Positions 1 through 5,511 of a stretch of DNA of 7,597 nt are shown here, one piece after another. Every line of letters begins with the position of its first letter. Position 1 is the first letter of the stretch. Location of the stretch: positions 29,138-36,734 of the forward strand of contig DBYX01000012.1 in assembly GCA_002311665.1 (NCBI GenBank), read 5' to 3'. A program made the position numbers and the translations under genes. This DNA is from Lachnoclostridium sp. UBA1175. GTDB lineage: Bacteria; Bacillota; Clostridia; Lachnospirales; Lachnospiraceae. Under the pieces are notes generated by a model, which was not told the DNA's origin, did no database searches, and worked only from the letters and a program-made list of their open reading frames with translations.

Positions 1-2
1 CC

Positions 3-332
3 GCGCTGACCGGCTACGACGATCTCGTGGCGGAGTCCGCAAGGTTTACCGAGGACCGCATCAACCTCACTGAGGAGGAGAAGGAAGCACTCAACATCGT
101 GCTCACGTGGCTTCTAAGCTGCCCTGTCCCGGAGGAGGCGACATTCACCTTCTTCGTGCCCGACAAAGCCAAGGCCGGCGGCTCCTACGAGACGATCACC
201 GGACGCATACGGAAGCACGACCCGATCGCGCGGACGATCACGCTCGACAGCGGCAGGATCATTCCGGTCACCGACCTGTGCGAGATCACATGCGCCGCGT
301 ACGAGCGGCATCTGCAGGGCCCGTCATCATAA
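3..332 (+). CDS. YolD-like family protein (5' end outside window)
   Basis: Only the C-terminal part (about 110 residues) is present. The reading frame is open from the left edge at base 3, so a GTG at 27 is probably an internal Val and not the start. The first visible residues (ALTGYDDL) and the C-terminal pattern, ITGRIRKHDPIARTITL followed by a DSGRIIPVTDL turn, match the YolD-like family, small proteins in which a GxIxxID...RTIxL...IPxxDIxxI strand pattern is typical. In Firmicutes, YolD-like genes often sit directly next to a Y-family DNA polymerase (DinB/UvrX type) and are linked to the DNA damage response. Such a partner would lie left of this window, which is inference. The molecular function of the family is not established. 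The stop codon (TAA, 330-332) lies inside the first unit of a tandem repeat, and a hairpin terminator follows 40 bases later. Confidence 0.72.
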   Translation, partial: ALTGYDDLVAESARFTEDRINLTEEEKEALNIVLTWLLSCPVPEEATFTFFVPDKAKAGGSYETITGRIRKHDPIARTITLDSGRIIPVTDLCEITCAAYERHLQGPSS

Positions 333-372
333 GGATCAACCATAAGAATCATCATAAATGTCATCATAAGGA
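324..372. repeat. Four-unit degenerate 12-bp tandem repeat
   Basis: Four consecutive units are seen: TCATCATAAGGA (324-335), TCAACCATAAGAA (336-348), TCATCATAAATG (349-360) and TCATCATAAGGA (361-372). Units one and four are identical, unit two is 13 bases with an extra base, and unit three differs at its end. The array begins in the last codons of the YolD-like gene, supplies its TAA stop, and ends on the first base pair of the terminator stem. Replication slippage is the simplest origin; a function is not evident. Confidence 0.7.
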
Positions 373-402
373 AAGACGCCGATCCGAGGATCAGCGTCTT
401 TT
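372..402. terminator. Bidirectional hairpin terminator between convergent genes
   Basis: The arms AAGACGCCGATC (373-384) and GATCAGCGTCTT (389-400) pair around a CGAG loop, with A372-T401 extending the stem. As plus-strand RNA there is one internal C-A mismatch, and the stem runs into TTTTAT. As minus-strand RNA the mismatched position becomes a U-G wobble, so the stem is fully paired and is followed by TTTCCTTAT. It sits between the YolD-like gene (+) and the peroxidase gene (-), so it probably ends both transcripts. Confidence 0.82.
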
Positions 403-448
403 ATCTAAATGAGCACGTCAATTTCTGCTATTCCAACTCCCGGCCGTG

Positions 449-997
449 TCAGCCCAACAGCTCTTCCACAGCCTTGCGAACCTCGGCCATATCGGTCGTC
501 GGCTCAAAGCGTGCGAGCACCTTGCCCTCACGGTCAACCAGGAACTTGGTGAAGTTCCACTTGATGTACGCGCGGTCGCCGAACTTCTTGTTGTTCATAT
601 CGGAGAACTTCTTGAGCGCCGCCTTCTTCAATCCTCTGCCGAAACCCGTGAAAGGCTTCTCCGTCGCGAGGTACGCGAACAGCGGATCCGCGGTCTCCCC
701 GTTGACATCGATCTTCGCAAACTGCGGAAAATCGGTCCCGAACTTAAGCGTGCAGAACTGATGGATCTCCTCGTCCGTCCCCGGCGCCTGGTCTGCGAAC
801 TGGTTGCACGGGAAATCCAAAATCTCCAGTCCCTTGTCCTTCAGATCCTTATACATCGCCTCCAGCGGATCGTAGTGCGGTGTGAAGCCGCAGCCCGTCG
901 CCGTGTTGACGATCAGCAGAACCTTCCCCGCATAATCCCGCAGGCTCACCTCGTTGCCCGCTCTGTCCTTCACCGTAAAATCATAAACCGTTGCCAT
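449..997 (-). CDS. Glutathione peroxidase family protein (Cys type, BtuE-like)
   Basis: This 182-residue protein belongs to the thioredoxin-fold glutathione peroxidase family and would reduce hydrogen peroxide or organic hydroperoxides in the cytoplasm. The peroxidatic residue is Cys36 (NTATGCGFTPHY), so it is a cysteine and not a selenocysteine enzyme. The other active-site residues are visible: Gln70 (in FADQAPG), Trp147 and Asn148 (WNFTKF). The second family motif is FPCNQF at 62-67. Cys82 lies where thioredoxin-dependent members carry the resolving cysteine, so thioredoxin is a likelier electron donor than glutathione; this is inference from the family. Length and the long loop before WNF resemble E. 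coli BtuE (about 183 residues). There is no signal peptide. The ATG at 997 has an excellent ribosome site, AAGGAGG at 1005-1011, seven bases away. It follows the OhrR-type gene by 67 bases on the same strand with no terminator between them, so co-transcription is likely. Confidence 0.95.
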   Translation of the reverse strand: MATVYDFTVKDRAGNEVSLRDYAGKVLLIVNTATGCGFTPHYDPLEAMYKDLKDKGLEILDFPCNQFADQAPGTDEEIHQFCTLKFGTDFPQFAKIDVNGETADPLFAYLATEKPFTGFGRGLKKAALKKFSDMNNKKFGDRAYIKWNFTKFLVDREGKVLARFEPTTDMAEVRKAVEELLG

Positions 998-1031
998 ACC
1001 CGTTCCTCCTTATCCGTTGTACTCTTCCCTG

Positions 1032-1050
1032 TGCGGTCTCACGGACCGCA
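1032..1050 (-). other. Intercistronic hairpin between ohrR-like and peroxidase genes
   Basis: TGCGGTC (1032-1038) and GACCGCA (1044-1050) form a perfect 7-bp inverted repeat around a 5-base loop. It lies in the gap between the regulator stop and the peroxidase ribosome site. No run of U follows in the direction of transcription, so it is not a standard Rho-independent terminator. It could stabilise or mark a processing point in the mRNA; this is inference. Confidence 0.5.
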
Positions 1051-1064
1051 ACCGTTTCCTTTAC

Positions 1065-1532
1065 TCACCGTGTTCCGCAATCCGACGCATCGTGTTCCAT
1101 ATTCCGAAGCGCCTTGTACGTCAGCTCGTAGAGCGTCTTGAACTCCTCCGGCGTCAGCCCCATACACGCCGCGATCTCAGTCGGAACCGATACCGCACGC
1201 TCCTTAAGGCTCCTGCCGTGCTCCGTGAGCGAAAGTGTCAACAGCCGCTCATCGTCCGCGGACCGCTCCTTCGTGAGGTACCCCGCCTGTTCGAGGCGCT
1301 TAAGTACCGGTGTCAGCGTTCCGTAATCCAGGTGCAGATAGCCCGAGAGATCGCGCGAGGATACCTTCTCCCTCTCCCACAGAACCATCATCACGAGGTA
1401 CTGGGTGTATGTGAGATCCAGTTTCTTCAGGTGCGGCCCGTACTGCCTGACCAGCTCCTTCGTGCACGCGTAAAGCGGAAAACACACCTGGTTGCACAGT
1501 TTCAACCTTTCGTACTCACTGTTCTTTCTCAT
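1065..1532 (-). CDS. ohrR: OhrR-type MarR family peroxide-sensing repressor
   Basis: This 155-residue winged-helix protein aligns well by eye with Bacillus OhrR. The N-terminal LCNQVCFPLYAC stretch matches the OhrR redox site, with Cys17 as the sensing cysteine and Tyr21 and Tyr31 at the +4 and +14 positions that hydrogen-bond it in OhrR. The YTQYLVMMVLWE helix, the recognition helix around LDYGTLTPVLKRLEQ (68-82) and the DDER wing (93-96) are all present. Further cysteines at 13, 23, 123 and 152 might act in disulfide formation. In the family, an organic hydroperoxide oxidises the cysteine and the dimer leaves its operator. I chose ATG 1532 over an in-frame GTG at 1553: the ATG has AAGGCGG (1541-1547) eight bases upstream and gives the usual OhrR length, while the GTG has no clear ribosome site. 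The gene lies upstream of the peroxidase on the same strand and divergent from the ABC exporter. A general MarR drug-responsive regulator is the alternative. Confidence 0.88.
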   Translation of the reverse strand: MRKNSEYERLKLCNQVCFPLYACTKELVRQYGPHLKKLDLTYTQYLVMMVLWEREKVSSRDLSGYLHLDYGTLTPVLKRLEQAGYLTKERSADDERLLTLSLTEHGRSLKERAVSVPTEIAACMGLTPEEFKTLYELTYKALRNMEHDASDCGTR

Positions 1533-1575
1533 AGAAAAAACCGCCTTGATCACTTCTCGGAAAAGCGTTTATTTT

Positions 1576-1603
1576 ACTTTTGCGCAATTTACTTGTGCGC
1601 AAT
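1576..1603. promoter_or_regulatory. Operator-like repeats overlapping the ohrR-type start site
   Basis: Two 13-bp copies, ACTTTTGCGCAAT (1576-1588) and ACTTGTGCGCAAT (1591-1603), are spaced 15 bp apart and differ at one base. The first contains the self-complementary octamer TTGCGCAA and the second a TGCGCA core, so TTGCGCA and TGCGCAA also form an inverted pair. They lie immediately downstream of the -10 box of the minus-strand promoter, covering the predicted start site, which is a classic place for repressor binding. Autoregulation by the OhrR-type protein is inferred; the sequence differs from the TACAATT-AATTGTA site known for Bacillus OhrR. Confidence 0.6.
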
Positions 1604-1604
1604 C

Positions 1605-1633
1605 AATATAACATAAAACTTTTCTTTTGTCAA
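1605..1633 (-). promoter_or_regulatory. Housekeeping-type promoter for ohrR-like and peroxidase genes
   Basis: Read on the minus strand, a perfect -35 TTGACA (1633-1628) is followed after exactly 17 bases by TATATT (1610-1605), one mismatch from the TATAAT consensus. The start site would be near 1598, giving a leader of about 66 bases before ATG 1532. The spacer and flanks are AT-rich. This is a strong vegetative sigma-type promoter, consistent with a gene kept off by a repressor at the adjoining repeats. Confidence 0.85.
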
Positions 1634-1680
1634 TAATTATGATTCGTTTTTCATAAATACAGTTTCAGACATTTTTTGAA

Positions 1681-1704
1681 AACAATGGCCATTGTTAACT
1701 AGTT
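1681..1704. promoter_or_regulatory. Abutting perfect palindromes upstream of the ABC exporter operon
   Basis: AACAATGGCCATTGTT (1681-1696) is a perfect 16-bp palindrome. It is followed without a gap by AACTAGTT (1697-1704), a perfect 8-bp palindrome, which in turn touches the TATAAT box. The 16-mer covers the position expected for the -35 region of the exporter promoter, so it is a good candidate binding site for a dimeric regulator. It does not resemble the TTGCGCAA repeats at the ohrR-type promoter, so a different regulator is possible. Confidence 0.6.
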
Positions 1705-1710
1705 TATAAT
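1705..1710 (+). promoter_or_regulatory. Putative -10 box of the ABC exporter operon
   Basis: A perfect TATAAT lies 77 bases before the ATG of the first exporter gene. No good -35 is found 16-18 bases upstream; the best TTGAAA (1676-1681) is 23 bases away, and the expected position is filled by the 16-bp palindrome. An alternative pair, TTGTTA (1693-1698) with TACTCT (1715-1720), has a 16-base spacer. An activator-dependent or regulated promoter is plausible. Confidence 0.4.
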
Positions 1711-1786
1711 TTGATACTCTGTTACCGTCAAGATGAGAACTCTACAACGGCAGTGGCGACTGTCGAATTCGCAATGCGGAGGAATT

Positions 1787-3577
1787 ATGGACAACAAGAA
1801 GCAGTACCCGAAGTCGCGTCTCGGCTGGCTTTGGGAGAATATGGAAGGCAAGCACGCGCTGTTCATCGTGGCGCTCATCGGCACTGCGGTGTACAACATG
1901 CTGCAGCTGGTAGTGCCTCATTTTTCGGGCAAGATCGTCGACCTGTTCCGACAGGCCCAGGACAGCAAAGAAAGCCTAACGGCCAACTCGGACGAGTTCT
2001 ATAGGCTGATCATCCTCATGGTCGGTCTGACGCTCCTGCGCGTCACCATCGTGTATCTCGACTGTATGGCATACGAGCGGGTTTCGCAGGCGACGCTGTT
2101 CCGTATCCGGAACTTCCTTTACAACAAGATCCAGCGGCAGGATATGAAATTCTACAGCACTTACCGCACCGGTGACCTGATGACGCGTGTGACCGGTGAC
2201 CTGGATGCCGTGCGCCACAACATTGCATGGGTCATTCGCTGTATCGTGGAGTCCCTGACGCTGTTCCTCTCGGCCGCGATCTACTTCTTCACCATCAATG
2301 TGAAGCTGGCGCTGTGCGTCGTATCCCTGGCGCCGCTCATTTTCCTCATCGTATTCCGCTTCCGCAAGCAGGTTGCGCCGATGCACAAGGCGCTGCGCGA
2401 GAAGCTCGCCGGCATGAACACCGACGCGCAGGAGAACATCTCCGGCAACCGCGTGGTCAAGGCGTTTGCCCGCGAGGAGTACGAGAAGGAGCACTTCGAC
2501 AAGACCAACCGCGACTACCGCGACACCAATATCAAAACGCAGAAGGTGTGGCTCAAGTTCTTCCCGTTCGTGGAAGCGATCGCCAACGCCCTTCCGGTCA
2601 TTCTCCTTCTGGTCGGCGGTGTGTTCATCATCAGGGGCGATATCACAATGGGCGACTATGTCTCTTTCTCCCTTCTGATCTGGGCCATCGCGAACCCGAT
2701 GCGTATGATGGGCAACATCATGAACGAGTTCCAGCGCTTCAGCGCCGCCTCGGACAAGATCATGGAGATCTACTACTCCGAGGCTGAGATCGTCGATCAT
2801 CCCGATGCGATCGCGCATCCGGAGCGCTTCGAGGGCAGGGTCGAGTTCGACCACGTCAGTTTCCGGTATGAAGACGGCAAGCTGCCCGTTCTCAAGGACA
2901 TCTCCTTCACGGCGGAACCCGGCGAGACCGTCGCGATCATCGGCGAGACCGGCTGCGGCAAGACCTCGCTGATCCAGATGATCCCGCGCTTCTACGAGCC
3001 CAACTCCGGCTCGGTCCGCGTGGACGGCGTTCCCGTGGAAAATTACAAACTGACCGACCTTCGCAAGAACATCGGTCTCGCGACGCAGGATGTCCTGCTG
3101 TACTCCGACACGATCGAGGGCAACATCGCCTACGGTGCGATGACGCTGACGGCCGAGGAAGTCGAAAAATACGCCCGCTACTCGGCGGCGTCCGACTTCA
3201 TCCGCAGTATGCCGGAGGGCTATGAGACCATCGTCGGCGAGCGCGGTGTCGGCCTCTCGGGCGGCCAGAAACAGCGCATCTCCCTCGCGAGAGCGCTCGC
3301 GATCAAGCCCTCCATCCTCATCCTCGACGATACGACTTCGGCCGTCGATATGGAGACGGAGAAGCAGATCCAGCACAGCCTGCGCAACCTTGATTTTCCG
3401 TGCACGAAGATCATCATCGCGCAGCGTATCTCGACGACCAAATTCTGCGACAAGATCCTCGTTCTGAAGGACGGAAAGATCATTGAGTCCGGCAACCACA
3501 GAGAACTTGTCGAAGCTAACGGCTACTACGCGGAACTCGTGAAGCTTCAGCTCGGTGAGTCCGTGGTGAGCGCGTGA
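1787..3577 (+). CDS. ABC exporter half-transporter, degenerate-site subunit
   Basis: This 596-residue protein has an N-terminal six-helix type IV exporter domain (helices near 23-46, 70-93, 148-170, 172-191, 260-283 and 288-312) and a C-terminal ATPase. Walker A is GETGCGKTS (386-394), the Q-loop Gln is 434, and the signature is a canonical LSGGQ (490-494). Walker B ends LILDD, so the catalytic Glu is replaced by Asp515, and the H-loop His is Gln546 (IIAQRIST). These changes mark the subunit that builds the non-hydrolytic site in heterodimeric exporters such as TM287/288, BmrCD, LmrCD and EfrCD, which move lipophilic drugs or lipids; the substrate here is unknown. I chose ATG 1787 (MDNKKQYPKS), with GGAGG at 1778-1782, over an in-frame ATG at 1733 that lacks a ribosome site and would add 18 atypical residues. 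The next gene follows after 14 bases, so the pair is an operon. Confidence 0.94.
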   Translation: MDNKKQYPKSRLGWLWENMEGKHALFIVALIGTAVYNMLQLVVPHFSGKIVDLFRQAQDSKESLTANSDEFYRLIILMVGLTLLRVTIVYLDCMAYERVSQATLFRIRNFLYNKIQRQDMKFYSTYRTGDLMTRVTGDLDAVRHNIAWVIRCIVESLTLFLSAAIYFFTINVKLALCVVSLAPLIFLIVFRFRKQVAPMHKALREKLAGMNTDAQENISGNRVVKAFAREEYEKEHFDKTNRDYRDTNIKTQKVWLKFFPFVEAIANALPVILLLVGGVFIIRGDITMGDYVSFSLLIWAIANPMRMMGNIMNEFQRFSAASDKIMEIYYSEAEIVDHPDAIAHPERFEGRVEFDHVSFRYEDGKLPVLKDISFTAEPGETVAIIGETGCGKTSLIQMIPRFYEPNSGSVRVDGVPVENYKLTDLRKNIGLATQDVLLYSDTIEGNIAYGAMTLTAEEVEKYARYSAASDFIRSMPEGYETIVGERGVGLSGGQKQRISLARALAIKPSILILDDTTSAVDMETEKQIQHSLRNLDFPCTKIIIAQRISTTKFCDKILVLKDGKIIESGNHRELVEANGYYAELVKLQLGESVVSA

Positions 3578-3591
3578 GAGGGGGTGAGTGA

Positions 3592-5373
3592 ATGGCTGAA
3601 AGAAATACCTACAAGCAGGACGAACGCCTCGACGAACCCTTTAACATAAGGCACCTGCTGCTCGCATCGGCTTACATCAAGAAATATCTTCCGAAGATGA
3701 TCCTCGCGCTCCTGATCAGCGCACTCGGCGGAGCCGTCGCACTGCTTTCCCCGATCTTCACGCAGAAAGCACTCGACGTCGCGATCCCCGACCGCGACTA
3801 CGATTACCTGTTCCTTCTGGGCGGGCTCCTGGTCGGCGTGTTCATCGCCAGCATCATCCTCGGACTGCTCCGCTCGCACCTGATGATCCGGGTTTCCCAG
3901 AGCATCATTTACGACATCCGCAAGGACCTGTTCGCGCATCTGCAGAAGCTGCCGTTCCAGTATTACGATGACCGGCCGCACGGCAAGATCCTGATCCGTG
4001 TCGTCAACTACGTGAACTCCGTCTCGGATATGCTCTCGAACGGTCTCATCAACGTTGTCCTCGAGATGATCAACCTGATCCTGATCGTCATCTTCATGAT
4101 GATCGTGGATGTGCAGATGTCACTCGTCGTAATGTGCGGTGTCCCCGTGCTGGCCGCCTTCCTCTTCTGGATCAAGAACCGCCAACGCCGCGCATGGCAG
4201 CGCGTGTCCAACAAGAACTCCAACCTGAATGCGTATCTTCAGGAAAATATCGTAGGCGCGAGGATCACGCAGATCTTCGCCCGCGAGGATGAGAATGCGA
4301 AGATCTTCTCCGGTCTCGCAGACGACTGCCGCCACACCTGGATGCACGCCGTGCGCTGCAACAACCTCGTATGGCCCGGCATCGACGCGATCTCCGTGTG
4401 CATCCGCGCCGCCATCTTCATCTTCGGTATGGTTCTGTTCGGACAGGGCAGCAAATCCATCGGTACCATCATCGCGATCTCGAGTTACTCCTCGCGTTTC
4501 TGGCAGCCGATCATGAACATGGGCAACATTTTCAACAACTTCCTGAACAATATGGCATACCTCGAGCGTATCTTCGAGACGCTCGGCGAGCCCGTGACGG
4601 TCGACAACAAGCCCGATGCGGTTGAGATGAAACCGATCCGCGGCGCCGTCAGTTTCCGCGACGTATGCTTCTCCTACGAGCCCGGCAAGGAGATCCTTCA
4701 CAAGGTTTCCTTCGATGTGAAACCGGGAATGAGCGTTGCGCTTGTCGGCCCGACAGGTGCGGGCAAGAGCACGATCGTGAACCTGATCTCGCGGTTCTAC
4801 AACGTCGATTCGGGACAGGTTCTGATCGACGGGCAGGACATTTCCGAGGTGACGCTCTCGTCCCTGCGAAGCCAGATGGGCATTATGATGCAGGACAGCT
4901 TCATCTTCTCCGGAACGATCAAGGACAATATTCTCTACGGCAAGCTTGATGCCACCGATGAGGAGATCCGCAAGGCTGCGAAACTGGTCTGCGCTGACTC
5001 CTTCATCACCGGCATGTCCGACGGTTACGACACCGAGGTCAAGGAGCGCGGTTCGCTCCTGAGCCAGGGTCAGAAGCAGCTGATCTCCTTCGCGAGAACC
5101 GTGCTCTCCGACCCCGCCATCCTCATTCTCGATGAGGCGACCTCGAGCATCGACGTGCAGACCGAGCGCGCGCTCCAGCAGGGCTTGAACTCCATGCTGA
5201 AGGGACGTACTTCCTTCCTGATCGCGCATCGTCTCTCCACCATCCGCAACTGCGACCTCATCATGTACATCGATGACGGCGGCATCACGGAGGCGGGCAC
5301 GCACGAGGAACTGATGGCGAAGAAGGGCGACTACTACCACCTGTACACTTCGCAACTGGAAGATATCGCGTAG
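3592..5373 (+). CDS. ABC exporter half-transporter, consensus-site subunit
   Basis: This 593-residue partner of the preceding protein has six predicted helices (near 33-56, 71-94, 150-172, 175-195, 258-280 and 286-310) and a C-terminal ATPase. Walker A is GPTGAGKST (386-394), Walker B ends LILDEATSSID with catalytic Glu515, and the H-loop His546 is intact (IAHRLST). The signature is degenerate, LSQGQ (490-494), with Gln in place of the first Gly. It therefore supplies the catalytic Walker residues to the consensus ATP site, while its weak signature faces the degenerate site of the other subunit. Walker A, signature, Walker B and H-loop fall at the same residue numbers in both proteins, which fits an old tandem duplication and supports both start choices. 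ATG 3592 is preceded by GAGGGGG seven bases away. The role is export across the cytoplasmic membrane as a heterodimer; substrate unknown, multidrug resistance possible. Confidence 0.94.
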   Translation: MAERNTYKQDERLDEPFNIRHLLLASAYIKKYLPKMILALLISALGGAVALLSPIFTQKALDVAIPDRDYDYLFLLGGLLVGVFIASIILGLLRSHLMIRVSQSIIYDIRKDLFAHLQKLPFQYYDDRPHGKILIRVVNYVNSVSDMLSNGLINVVLEMINLILIVIFMMIVDVQMSLVVMCGVPVLAAFLFWIKNRQRRAWQRVSNKNSNLNAYLQENIVGARITQIFAREDENAKIFSGLADDCRHTWMHAVRCNNLVWPGIDAISVCIRAAIFIFGMVLFGQGSKSIGTIIAISSYSSRFWQPIMNMGNIFNNFLNNMAYLERIFETLGEPVTVDNKPDAVEMKPIRGAVSFRDVCFSYEPGKEILHKVSFDVKPGMSVALVGPTGAGKSTIVNLISRFYNVDSGQVLIDGQDISEVTLSSLRSQMGIMMQDSFIFSGTIKDNILYGKLDATDEEIRKAAKLVCADSFITGMSDGYDTEVKERGSLLSQGQKQLISFARTVLSDPAILILDEATSSIDVQTERALQQGLNSMLKGRTSFLIAHRLSTIRNCDLIMYIDDGGITEAGTHEELMAKKGDYYHLYTSQLEDIA

Positions 5374-5417
5374 CCGCTACAATTACACGCAGGTTCGGAA
5401 AAATAAGGCCATTACAG

Positions 5418-5459
5418 ACAATCGGGCAGGATAAGCATACGCTTCTCCTGCCCGATTGT
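5418..5459. terminator. Long hairpin terminator between convergent genes
   Basis: ACAATCGGGCAGGA (5418-5431) pairs perfectly over 14 bp with TCCTGCCCGATTGT (5446-5459). Inside this, AAGC (5433-5436) and GCTT (5441-5444) pair around an ATAC loop after a single T-C mismatch. On the plus strand the tail is TGTATT, which is only moderately T-rich; on the minus strand a TTATTTTT run comes about 10 bases late. The hairpin lies 45 bases after the second ABC gene and 52 bases beyond the nucleotidase stop, so it probably serves both. The rest of 5374-5511 shows no gene. Confidence 0.8.
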
Positions 5460-5511
5460 TGTATTCCGCTAATTTATGTTTCGCTTTTATGTGTTCCCTG
5501 CTCCGCCGCGA

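Noticed and set aside
324..372. CRISPR-like repeat array
   Set aside because: Units are only 12-13 bp and have no spacers between them, so this is a simple tandem repeat.
1032..1050. Terminator between the regulator and peroxidase genes
   Set aside because: The hairpin lacks a U-tract on either strand, so full termination is not supported.
446..1141. Plus-strand open frame (231 codons) across the peroxidase gene
   Set aside because: Antisense to a peroxidase with a complete active site, and runs into the regulator gene without any domain of its own.
1533..1553. Upstream GTG start for the OhrR-type gene
   Set aside because: No ribosome site precedes it, whereas ATG 1532 has AAGGCGG at 8-base spacing; those bases are more likely leader.
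1733..1786. Upstream ATG start for the first ABC gene
   Set aside because: No ribosome site precedes it, and the extra 18 residues are unlike the family; GGAGG directly serves ATG 1787.
1976..3499. Long open frame (507 codons) on the minus strand opposite the first ABC gene
   Set aside because: It lies wholly antisense to a clear ABC exporter gene, its translation is rich in Asp, His, Arg, Val and Leu as expected from GC-biased antisense codons, and it shows no recognisable domain.
4120..5355. Long open frame (411 codons) on the minus strand opposite the second ABC gene
   Set aside because: Same antisense artefact; no domain, no ribosome site, and the plus strand gene is certain.
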